Both the position numbers and the translations under genes were made by a program. From positions 34,118,042 to 34,182,041 of the forward strand of contig CM060734.1 in assembly GCA_030704615.1 (NCBI GenBank): a DNA stretch of 64,000 nucleotides, given 5' to 3'. Source of the DNA: Takakia lepidozioides (taxonomy: Eukaryota > Streptophyta > Takakiopsida > Takakiales > Takakiaceae). Position 1 is the first letter of the stretch. Each line of letters begins with the position of its first letter. A model generated the notes under the pieces. The model searched no databases. It worked only from the letters and a program-made list of their open reading frames with translations, and was not told the origin of the DNA. Below are positions 22,564-32,494 of the stretch, piece after piece.

Positions 22564-23296
22564 TTGGGAACCTCCACTACCCAGTGGAGGTTCAATATTT
22601 CTTTGGGTCAGCCAGTTACACACTCTGATTATTTATTCTGTCAGTATGAGAAAGAGGAGCGAGGGTGGGAACCGGTGTCTGACGATGAGTACAAGACCGT
22701 AAGCTTAAATTGGAGCAAGAGACGGTGTTCGGTAGACGTGATGGAAGCAGACCATCCAGATCAAGAACATGGTGTTTTGGAACCAGATGAAAAATCCAGT
22801 TGGGGGTCTACCGAGCCGAACAAAATGTCTGGGATTGACGAAAATGTGACTGTAGAATCCGCGAAACGCAGCCGAATCTCCCAATAATAGACCTCAAGAC
22901 TACTCCACGGAAATAAGAGATAACGTTCATGAAAACAATGATGTCAACGGATCTCCTGCTTACTCCCAAGATTATCCGACATACACCCCTCCAGACTATT
23001 CCCCGGATACATTGGCAGTGATACGAGAGACCGTTTTTGGATTTCCCGCATCTCCGGGTTACTCGCCAGCATCTCCTGAATCCACAACAGGATCTGCAGG
23101 ATATTACCCTCCAAACTTTTCCCTGGACACTGCAACGAGACATGGAGTTCTGGAACTCCAGGACGTCTCCGGATCTCCAGGATACTCCCCTGTGTCTCCT
23201 GATAGTGTCACCGGGGAAGCCTCGTGTAGAAAGCCTTGTGCATATGAACCTCCATTGTCCAGTGTAGGTTCTTATATATGGAATGATGGATGCTAG
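22564..23296 (+). CDS. Ser/Pro/Tyr-rich ORF with Pol II CTD-like motifs, probably frameshifted
   Basis: The first frame is open from 22564 to a TAA at 22885. It is acidic and Ser-rich (SVDVMEADHPDQEHG). Before that stop a second frame opens and continues to 23296. It reads SPAYSQDYPTYTPPDYSPD, then SPGYSPASPES, YYPPNFSLD and SPGYSPVSPDS. The YSPASP and YSPVSP motifs resemble the Pol II CTD heptad YSPTSPS, but only a few degenerate copies are present. The frame change could be a small indel or a splice. Palindrome copies 3 and 4 lie at its two ends and are translated through. It is divergent from the DUF7869-type gene and may belong to the same element. No family is recognised. Confidence 0.4.
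22568..22593. repeat. 26-bp palindrome family, copy 3
   Basis: It has the same arms as copy 2, with centre ACCC and 11-bp perfect arms. It sits at the start of the Ser/Pro-rich ORF. Confidence 0.88.
23246..23271. repeat. 26-bp palindrome family, copy 4
   Basis: GAACCTCCATTG, then TC, then CAGTGTAGGTTC: the same palindrome with one change in each arm. It sits at the end of the Ser/Pro-rich ORF. Confidence 0.75.
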
Positions 23297-23354
23297 TAAG
23301 AGAGATCTTGTTATTTTATTATCTAATGAATTTGTGTTTGGTTGTAACAGAAGA

Positions 23355-23990
23355 CACTACAGCAAATGGGGGAGGTTTGCGACGCCAGCCGCGCCCCCAC
23401 GCCCCGCGCGGCGCCGAGCGTGCGACGCCAACCCCACGGAGCGTGTTTGCGACGCCGGGCCGTCACAGCCAAACCCCGCGGGTCGCCACCTGGCACCGGG
23501 GCCAAGCGGCGACGCCTGGCCGTCGCACAGAGTGATGAAGGGCAAATGGCAGCCCTTCCAAGCGTCGCCCCCCAGCAAAGGGCAGAAGGCAGCCCTTTCT
23601 GGCGACGGCCGGTCGTCGAACACCGGAAAAAAAAAAAACCCTTTCTTGCCATTTCTTTCATCGCAGCCCTTTCTTGCGACGCCAGGCCGTCGCATGGTGG
23701 CATGAAGGGCAAAAGGCCCTTGCGACGGCCGGGCATCGCATACTGCCCGGCTGCCCTATTCTTGCAAAAAAAAAAAAAAAGGGGTCACAGTTTGCGATGG
23801 CTGGTCGTCGCCGTTTGCGACCCCCGGCCTCATAAATCCATTCAAAAAAACAGGTCGCAGTTGGCGACGGTTGGCCGTCGCTGTTTGCGACCCCCGGCCT
23901 CTTAAATCCTAAAAACCGCCTCGCACGTGGTGAAGCGTGGGGGTCGCAGGCAGCGACGGCAGGGCTTTCTAGGTTTAGGTTTATGGCCTT
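23355..23990. mobile_element. CACTA-type transposon terminus with GCGACGG sub-terminal repeats
   Basis: The sequence begins CACTACAGCAAATGGGGG, the typical end of plant CACTA (En/Spm-type) elements, preceded by AGA, a possible 3-bp target duplication. The next 600 bases are GC-rich and carry many GCGACGGCC / GGCCGTCGC copies in both orientations, the usual CACTA sub-terminal array. No matching right end (...TAGTG) was found downstream, so only one end is present. No transposase is visible. Confidence 0.75.
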
Positions 23991-24234
23991 TGGGGGTACT
24001 TAGTTTTTTTTTTTTTCCCCATATGGTACTGGGGTAGGGTGTTTGTTTTTCTTTATGGTTTAGCTTGTTGTTGTGGACCTTCTTGTAGATTGTGACATTC
24101 TTTTTGATAATTCTCTTGATACCACATCTGTATGTGTTGCTCCAACATATTCATTGCCTCTGCCTTCTTTCTTGAAAGACTACCAGCCACAGCCATATTT
24201 GATCAATCATAGAAATAAAGTACAGTATGCATGT

Positions 24235-24890
24235 ACATGTATGTGTGTTCCAGACAAGCCACCATAATCTTTGCCATCATTGCCATGTTTATTAACAAGC
24301 TGAAAGCCAGTTAGACCATGGCCTAAGAATTAATGTGTGTGTCCCACACAAGTCACCATCCTCTCAGCCATCATTGAAAGGTTTAAACAAGGCCTAAGAA
24401 GTGATGTGTGTGTCCCACACAAGCATCATAGTCAGCACCTGTATGTTAAACCTCACAGGCTGGAGACAAAGCAAAAAAAGGCTACAAGCTGATGTGTGTG
24501 TCCCACACGAACCACCATGGTCTTTGCCATCATTGCCAGGTTTATTAACAAGCTGAAGCCAAGTAAGCCAGGGCCTAAACTGATGTGTGTGTCCCTCACA
24601 AGTCACCATATTCTCAGCCATCATTGCAGGGTTAAACACTGTCCGGGAAGGTACCCAAAGGGCTGCAGCAAACTATAACTTGCAGCACCTATATGTTTAC
24701 CCTAACAAACCGGAGGCAAAGCAAATCAGGGCCTAAAAACTGATGTATGTGTCCCACACAAACCACCATAACTCAGCCACCATTGCAGGGTTTAAACAAT
24801 GCACGGGAAGGTACCCAAAGGGCTACCGCAAACAATACATTGTAGCGCCTTTATGCTTAACCTGACAGGTTGGGGGCAAGGCAAGGCAAA
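24235..24890. repeat. Minisatellite, about six units
   Basis: Each unit starts near ATGTGTGTGTCCCACAC(A/G)A and continues with a CACCAT...CAGCCATCATTGC phrase and AGGGCCTAA. Units begin near 24240, 24333, 24402, 24491, 24580 and 24741. Lengths vary from about 70 to 160 bp. No coding function is apparent. Confidence 0.75.
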
Positions 24891-26139
24891 TCAAGGCAAG
24901 GCAGTCTCAGCCATCATTGCAAAACAGGGGCCCTCCACCAATCTGGAAAGGATTACCCACCACAAGTAGCACTATACTGTCCTTCACAGATCAACATAGA
25001 GGTAGGATCATGAAAAACATAGAGTAGTTTAGTTTTTCAGATTTCAAGATGAATCCACAGCCAGCCGCCATCTTCACTCCTCTGTAATCCTCATGGTACC
25101 CTGCAGCACTTAGCAATCAGCATATTAAGTGGAATCCCTCACCTGTGCCCGTCCCAAAAACAACCACGACGCATTGTGAATTAGTGAGGATGCACGAGGT
25201 GAGTAGCAGGCTTCCACACTTGCTATCGAGGTCAAATACACTTGAATCTAAGCACAGAGAATGCCAAAGAAAGCAAGGAAGCAAGACAAACATAAAAAGA
25301 ACCTTTTTTACTGTTTGGGGGATGGTCGCCATCTCTCCACAAGCCCAACCGTGCAGGGAGGTCTCCGCCAACACCACAACACTGTTACCTTAACCAAAGC
25401 AAAGTCTTGCCAAGCACAAGAAAAAAGAGCTTTGTCTCATAAGGTAGGGTTTATAAAGGGAGGGAGAGAGAGACTTCCTTGTTTTACCAAGATGCCGCCA
25501 TTCATCAAAGATCCAGAGGAGGGCTCCTGAGGAAACTTCACAAGCAGGCAGGTGGTACCTCTGCCATCACTGCCTTTGTTCCCTTGTGCAGCAAAAAAAC
25601 AGACAAATGAGACAGTGCCTTCACTCACCTCAAAAAAACCGCCGTCTCCTTAATGAATCCATAGGGGCGGCATTCATAGAGTCTTTAAACAATCCAAGGA
25701 GCGGCAACTCAACGTAACTGCAGCTCGAGCACCTTCTCCTCCTCCATGCCGCCATTGCACGATCCTTCAACGCAAGAGGCAGAAATAGGGTTGCACAGGG
25801 ACCTTACCTTGTCTTGCCACAACAGTCATCCACTGTCCGGATGAATTTCATCCAGCATAGCCTTGAACCCGGCGGACAGATTCCAATTTCCATCAAGGTA
25901 GGATGAGAAAAATCGGGAAAATACACCAAGGTTCAACACATCACAGCTATGGTATAGGCTGGATGAAATCAAGGTAGGCTATACTGAAAAATTGTAGGCA
26001 GTAATGAAAAATCAGATATGTGCCAAGGTAAAACGGATGAAACCAGGATGAAATTCAATCTGGTTTTCTCTGCAACCCAGATTTTAAGCACAAAAAATAT
26101 GGAAGTCGGGATAACAATTCCATAGACCCAGGTAACAGA
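24891..26139. other. Intergenic, no gene recognised
   Basis: Short ORFs only. From about 25826 to 26060 GGATGAA/TTCATCC motifs appear, the same motif family that fills 27.1-29.9 kb. Confidence 0.4.
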
Positions 26140-26275
26140 GGGAGAGAGAGGGAGACATCAGGGGGCAACAAAGAAAAGAAAAGAAGGTGGGGGGGGGGGG
26201 GAGTGACTGAGCAGCAGCGTCACTCCCCCCCCCCCACATTTTTTTTTTCCCTTTGTTGCCCCCTCTCTTGGGGAA
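26140..26275. repeat. Purine/pyrimidine foldback
   Basis: GGGAGAC-GGGGGCAACAAAG-GGTGGGGG on the left is mirrored on the right by a C-run, a T-run and CTTTGTTGCCCCC. A hairpin forms around GAGTGACTGAGCAGCAGCGTCACTC. The block TTTGTTGCCCCCTCTC recurs near 27050, 29325 and 32370, marking junctions of the surrounding repeat structure. Confidence 0.65.
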
Positions 26276-26960
26276 ACAAAAGGGACAGATCCTACCTCTG
26301 TCAGGGGCTGACGTTGGTAGTAAGACTTACCTTCACATATAGAATTAATCCGGGTTTTCCAGATATCCTCTACAAATCCCTTCACACAAGCATCAATCTG
26401 CTATGTGTGAGATGCCCAAAAACTAGGCCTCAGAAGGGGCTGGGTTTTTGGCTCAGCCTCGACTTTTTCAAAGTTAGTAAACAGAGGTACATGCACAATT
26501 CCCTTGATAGATTTGAAGAGAGCGTCTCTTTGGTGAGAGAACCCCGGACAGTGTATCAGAAAATGAGTACTATCTTCAGATTGCCCACACAACGGGCAAT
26601 TGCACTCTCCCTTTCCTCTCTGCTTCTGTTTGCTGTTCAAAGGTAGGCTTCCTGCCCTGAGTTTAAATTTCAGTCTAGTGCCGAGAGTGGGTAGACCCTT
26701 GAGGTCATCCAAGATGTCCTCCCCCATGTCACTAACTGGAAACAAGTTCAGGGAAGTTTTCTACCTAACTTCATTTTCAGCAGACAATCTCATGGCAACA
26801 GACATGGTTGGACACTACAGCCTCTAAGTCAGATTTATCCAGCAGGGTGAAGACTTGCGGTTCCAGGTCCAGGTCCTTGAGAATCTCTTCTACTGTATTC
26901 TGCCAGGACTTAGCCTGTTTGACAGGTCGGTGGGCGGTCCTGTTTCCAAGATATAGAGTC
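26276..26960 (-). mobile_element. LINE 3'-end fragment (reverse transcriptase C-terminus), inverted copy
   Basis: On the minus strand the protein runs DKSDLEAVVS, SLNLFPVSDMGEDILDDLKG, then the zinc-binding C-terminal motif CPLCGQSEDSTHFLIHCPGF, then FVEDIWKTRINSI. This is the C-terminal zf-RVT-type region of a non-LTR reverse transcriptase. Frame changes show it is decayed. It is the inverted partner of the fragment at 31405-32116 and of the copies at 50.5-51.5 kb. Both 26- and 31-kb copies stop near the same point, as expected for 5'-truncated LINE insertions. Confidence 0.82.
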
Positions 26961-27009
26961 GATTAACTTAGGATATCTGGTGTTGGACATATGCTGCAGC
27001 TGACCCCAC

Positions 27010-29240
27010 CATCTGACCTCCCCCCCCCCCCCCAACCCATTTTTTTTCATTGTTGCCCCCTCTCTCCCTCTGTCTCCTTCCTCAGAACTGGCCGGTTGCA
27101 TCAATGTTCTTTTCATGATTTTCCATCTATACCAGATGGACTCTAAAATGTGTTTTCACCCGACTTGTAAAGGTTTTCTATCCATACCGGAAGAATCACC
27201 TGGGTAGACACTAAAGTACCTTTAAAAAAAACCTATAATTTTTCATTCCTCTTTTATTGACTTTCATCTATATGAGATGAGTCACCAGAGAATGAGGAAT
27301 TACCTCCATAGGGGTTATGACACTGGCATCCTATCTATAATTTTTCCATCCATGCCGGATGAAAAATACCAGGATTTGAATTCGTTTTATTCCCCCTTTA
27401 TGCTTTTTTTCCGTACTAGATGAGGCTTTCTCTTAAGGGATGACAAATTAACCGTTGCCCTGGATGATGTATACTATTTTTTCATCTTGCTGATGGACCT
27501 CATCCAAATAAATGAACCTATTTATTTTTTCATCTGGACCGGATGAAAAAAGCAGCTTATGATGGCCATGGAGATTTTTTTAATTACCCTTAATTATTGC
27601 TAATTAAGGAGTGAAACCCTAACTCCTACCCTATAATCTACTGTTTAAACCTAGCTAACGGATGACATCCATCGGGTTTTTAAGAGAAATGGTATTGATT
27701 ATTCATCCTCCGGATGAAAAATCGGGCTCTGCCCTAGGGTGTCTCTCCCGCTGTCAGCTGCATTCCTCGTGCTGCTGAGCTCGTGAGTTATGGCGTCTGA
27801 GCTCTGCTACTACCCTGTCTGCTGCTTCATGCCGGATGAGCTCCTGGGGATGCGCAATGGCTCACAGGCGGGAGAACCCGTTGTGATGGCATCGTCCCTT
27901 TCCCTCCTCTGGCTTTTATGTTTCGCAGCGGCGCTTTGGTGGGGAAGTATATCGCTCCCTCTCCCTTCTTAGACCTAGCATTTGCATGCTTCGCTTCTCC
28001 TTTGTTGCGCTGGAGGTGGCGTGTTGGTGGCGATGGCGCAGTGTTACCTTCCCCAATCGCTCAAGAGCTTTTGGCGATTAGGGTTCCTTTTACTTCATAT
28101 CTTTCTCTCTTATTTTTGGGGTTCTTAGTTGACATCGATAACAAGTGTAGGGGTCTGTGATTCACCTGGGGTTCCACAATCCTCACTAACCCATTGGTTT
28201 TTGTGGGGGCTTGTGATGGGACCAGGTGAGGATCCCTACCTACTTTGAATTCTCTTGAGCTTGCAGATAAGGAGTGCAAAAGGAACATATTGCTGCTGCC
28301 TGCAGCCCCGATTTTGGCCCGCTTGCTCCCGGTTTGACATGATGATGCTTGCTTTTGACTTATCTTTTGCTGCTGCCGATGGAGCACTTTGGCCTGGCAG
28401 CCGTGTCTCATGCAGCACTGCATGTGAATCCTACCTTGTCTTGAATCTTTGACAGCTTTGCCTGTGGATTTTTAGACTAGGTTCCCCTTTCTTTTGGCCT
28501 TAAAAGAGGATTGATGGTGTAAGGGACAAGTCATAAGTGGTTGTTTGGCTCTAAGGATGATGAGACCTGAGTTTTGTTAAAGAAGACAGCCTGATAAGGC
28601 AGTGACAGGCCGTTTTCAGACCTGGTTTTGTTGTGAAATGGAGCATAGTGAGGTTCTATTTGCTAAATACATTTGGCCAAATGTGAAGCTGTAATATGGC
28701 TTACCTTGCCCAAGAAGTGTACTTGGTGGCAGGCTTGAAGTGTAATTAATTGCAGGCTGGTCCTTCCTGCTGCCGGTGTGAACACTCACTGAATGTGTTG
28801 CAAGGCAGACTGTTCTTACCTACTTTGCATAGTGCTTGTCTTGGATCACCTCAAGGTACTTGTGTATACATATCTTGGATCTATATTGTGGCAAGATACT
28901 CTTATATGCCCATGATATTTTGCATGGTGCATATCTTATGGATAACTATGGATGATGTAATCTGAGGCTGCAATCTGACTTATATTGTGCATAAGGGTCA
29001 CTTGGGTACATGACAGGAATCTAATTATGAACATACCCTGCCCTCCTACCCTGTTTTATCATGATTGAATGGGTGGCGTCACTTGGTGTGTTATGACAAG
29101 ACTGGAAATGTTAGATGGTGCCCTGTCATGGGGCTGTTTATGTCTTTAATTGACAATGACCCTAGTTGGTCTTGTCCATGTCTTGACATGACATGAATAC
29201 CTTCCCACTCTCTCCCTCTCTCTTATTAACTTTTTCTACC
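27010..29240 (+). repeat. Tandem unit A, rich in CATCC...GGATG near-palindromes
   Basis: First of two tandem units. It opens with a C-run plus TTTGTTGCCCCCTCTCTCCCTCT and contains many CATCCATACCGGATGA-like motifs (27121-27720). It carries a block at 28126-28262 nearly identical to 30126-30262, and ends in a block (29028-29238) matching 31202-31403. No coding sequence is supported. Unit length is about 2.2 kb. Confidence 0.75.
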
Positions 29241-29284
29241 CCCTATTTCCCTCCGTGGTTTTTTTTTTTTTGTGAGTAGCAACT

Positions 29285-31403
29285 GCTCAGTCACTCCCCC
29301 CCCACCCCACCTTTTTGTTTTTTCTTTGTTGCCCCCTCTCTCCCTCTCTCTCCCTCTCTACTAGGAATTGGCAGTTTGCTATCAGTGTTGACTTCTTGTT
29401 TTCTCATCCTCTATCAGGCTTTTTCATCCATACCGGATGAGCCACCAGGATTTGGCCTTTTCATTCCTCCTTTATTGACTCTCATCCATACCGGATGAGT
29501 CACCATGGAAGAAAAGAACTACCTCTATGGAGGTTGCCAACAACATCATGTTTTTCCATCCGTACCGGATGAAAAACTACCAGGGTGATAATTTTTCATT
29601 CCTCTTTTATTGATTATTTTTATCCATACCGGATGGTCTGGTGAGGAATGATAGAATTACCTAGATGGAGCTAAGACGCTGCCACGGATGATATTCCCTA
29701 CTTTTTCATCCTGACACAAGTGATCTGTCTATGGATGATGTGATTATGGCGTGGAATTGATCTTTACTACCCCTAATTATGATTAATTATGGTGGAAACC
29801 CTAACCCCTACCCCAAAATCTATTTTTAACCTTGCTGCGGATGAAATCCATCAGGGTATATGGATGCGTCCTACTGTTTCTCATCCACGGATGAATAATC
29901 GAGGGACAACCCTATGTCGTCTCTCCCGCTTATGATGGGAAGTTCTCTCCCTCCTTTCTAGTGCCTTGCGATTGTGCCTGCTTTGCTTCATTGCTTATGT
30001 TTTTTGTGGAGGCGGCTTGCTGCGGGTGGTGATGGCGCATAACTCTCTACCCCAATCGCTTTAAGGTGCCTTTGGAGTTTAGGGATTCTCATGTTCTTAT
30101 CTCTTTCTCTTGCTTTTGAGTTTCTTAGTTGACATCGATGACAAGTGTGAGGGTCTGTGATTCACCTGGGGTTCCACAATCCTCACTAACCTGTTGGTTT
30201 TTGTGGGGGCTTGTGATGGGACCAGGTGAGGATCCTCACCTACTTTGAAGTTTCTTGAGCATGCAGATTGGGATATGGGCTGAGGAGACCTAGGGTTGTG
30301 CGCGTTGTGAGGTGGCTGCTGGCTGCAGCCCCGATTTCAACCCAACTGCCCTTGACTTGATATGCTCCAGCCTGCGTTGTGGTCTTTGTCGTTCTGCCGC
30401 CGATGCGCAGCTCGGCCTGACGGGCTTGTTTCATGAGGCTTGCATACAAACCATACCTTACCTTTTAATCTTTGACAGCACAGCCTGTGGATTACTAAGC
30501 TAGGTTGTAAGTTATTTTGGCCAAAGAGGATCTAGTTTTTGGTGGTATGTTTTTGGCGGTTTTGGGTAACTATGGATTTGATGGCCTTGAAGTTTAAGGC
30601 GGCAGCCTGGTAGGGTATTGCCCTGCTCCTTGTCAGGCCTACTTCTGATGTGTACTGGATCGTAGTAAGGTGTTCTTTGCATGTCTTAGCATGGAACTCT
30701 TGAAGGATGAGGATGGTAAGCTGCAATGGAAGCCTACCTATTGTTTTGGATCTGTCATAACATCAGGCCTATGACCTGCAATCTGGTTTTTTATATACAA
30801 AAGAGGCTGGATCTCGGCTGTTCATGCTGCTTGTTGGTACCAGTCTTGAACCTACAATTTGACAGGCTGCATTCACATTCCCTTGATACCTTGTATGATC
30901 ACATGTCTCGGGGTGAATACAAATGATATGGAATCTATTTCATCTTGCTCAAGTTGGACTGCTTGGTGGCATACTGAGATTCTGACAAACTGCAGGCTGG
31001 TCCTTACGCCTTGGCTGATGCATGACCTGCCATAATTAATGGCTGAAATGGTAGGCTGCTGGTATGTGTACAGGCTGAACCAAGAGGCCTTGCAGCCTGC
31101 ACAGGGACAACAATATCTTATCTTGTCCCACACATGAACAAATGATTCATTGGCCAAGATGGCCGGATCTCAGGTGTTCAAGATGCTTGCATCCCCTACA
31201 TGAACAAACCCTGCCCTCCCACCCTGTCTTATCATGACTGATTGGGTGATGTCAATTCATGGGAAGCTATGACAAGAATGGAAATGTTAGATGGTGCCCT
31301 GTTTTGGGTTGTTTATGTCTTTAATTGACAATGACCCTAGTGGGTCTTGTCCATGTCTTGACATGACATGAATATCTTCCCTCTCTCTTTTTAACTTTCT
31401 CTG
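29285..31403 (+). repeat. Tandem unit B, ending in a splice-acceptor-like TCTCTGCAG
   Basis: Second tandem unit with the same order of blocks as unit A. At least four clear CATCC(A/G)TACCGGATG motifs lie between 29420 and 29640. Its end reads TTTAACTTTCTCTGCAG immediately before the LINE fragment, and CCAGGTGAGG at 30221 resembles a splice donor. The unit could be the non-coding 5' part or an intron of the same element (inference). Confidence 0.75.
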
Positions 31404-31404
31404 C

Positions 31405-32116
31405 AGAGGGGTCAACTCTGAGGTTAAGAAAACCATGCTTTGTCGCATTATTAGACTTGCCTTGGAGTACGGATCTGCAATATGGGTTGATAAATCTGAC
31501 TTAGAGGCTGTAGTGTCCAAAGCCATGTCTGTTGCCATGAGATTGTCAGATGAAAATGAAGTTAGGCAAAAAACTTCCCTGAACTTGTTTCCAGTCAGTG
31601 ACATGGGGGAGGACATCTTGGATGACCTCAAGGGTCTACCCACTCTCAGCACTAGACTGAAAATTTAAACTCAGGGCAGGAAGCCTACCTTTGAACAGCA
31701 AACAGAAGCAGAGAGGAAAGGGAGAGTGCAATTGCCCGTTGTGTGGGCAATCTGAAGACAGTACTCATTTTCTGATACACTGTCCGGGGTTCTCTCACCA
31801 AAGAGACGCTCTCTTCAAATCTATCAAGGGAATTGTGCCTGTACCTCTGTTTACCAACTTTGAAAGTCTCAAGGTTGAGCCAAAAGCCCAGGCCCTCCTG
31901 AGGCCTAGTTATTGGGCAAATCACACACATCAGTTTGATGCTTGTGTGAAGGGATCTCTAGAGGATATCTGGAAAACCCAGATTAATTCTATATATGAAG
32001 GTAAGTCTTACTACCAACGTCAGCCCCTGACAGAGGCAGGTTCTGTCCCTTTTGTTTCTGCTCAAACTGGGCGCGGGGTCAATGGCCACAAGGCTACGGC
32101 AAACAACGTCTTATGA
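31405..32116 (+). mobile_element. LINE 3'-end fragment (reverse transcriptase C-terminus)
   Basis: The plus-strand frame RGVNSEVKKTMLCRIIRLAL, LEYGSAIW and SLNLFPVSDMGEDILDDLKG ends at a TAA at 31666-31668 because of one extra A compared with the inverted copy. The second frame carries CPLCGQSEDSTHFLIHCPGF (C-x2-C...H-x4-C zinc motif), FTNFESLKVEPKAQALLRPS and the terminal GRGVNGHKATANNVL. The element is a decayed non-LTR retrotransposon, same family as at 26.3 and 50.5 kb. Confidence 0.85.
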
Positions 32117-32159
32117 GTACAATCTTTTTAACTTTTTCTGCACCCTCTCTCCCTTGTGG

Positions 32160-32390
32160 TTTGTTTACTTTTGTGAACAGCAAAAAAAAGAGGGAGGGAG
32201 AGAGAGAGAGAGAGAGGGAGGGGGAGAGAGGGACAGAGAGGGACAGAGAGAGGGAGAGATCAGGAAACCAAAAAAAAAGAAAATGGGGGGGGGGGGGGTG
32301 TGAGCCCGTGGTGCTCAGCAGCTGTTGGTGGTGCTCAGTCACTTCCCCCCACCTTTTTCTTTTCTCTTTGTTGCCCCCTCTCGAGACCCC
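32160..32390. repeat. GA-rich low-complexity tract and G-run
   Basis: (GA)n/(GGGAGA)n is followed by a long G-run, then CTCAGTCACTTCCCCCC and TTTGTTGCCCCCTCTC. These repeat the junction sequences seen at 26.2 and 29.3 kb. Confidence 0.7.
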
Positions 32391-32494
32391 GAGCACTTGC
32401 TGCTCTCAGCCCCCGGCATGCTTGATTTTTTTTGTTTTTGATCTAGAATGTAGAGGTTGTTTCCTAATGAGGCCAACTTGTGGGTTTGCATGAC

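Noticed and set aside
22564-23296. Fragment of the RNA polymerase II largest subunit
   Set aside because: Only a few degenerate YSPxSP motifs and no catalytic domain; the resemblance is compositional.
23323-23905. Several long overlapping frames over 23.3-23.9 kb
   Set aside because: All arise from the GC-rich GCGACGG sub-terminal repeats of the CACTA end.
24235-24890. CRISPR-like array
   Set aside because: The repeats and the intervals are both similar among units and irregular in length, and the sequence is eukaryotic; it is a minisatellite.
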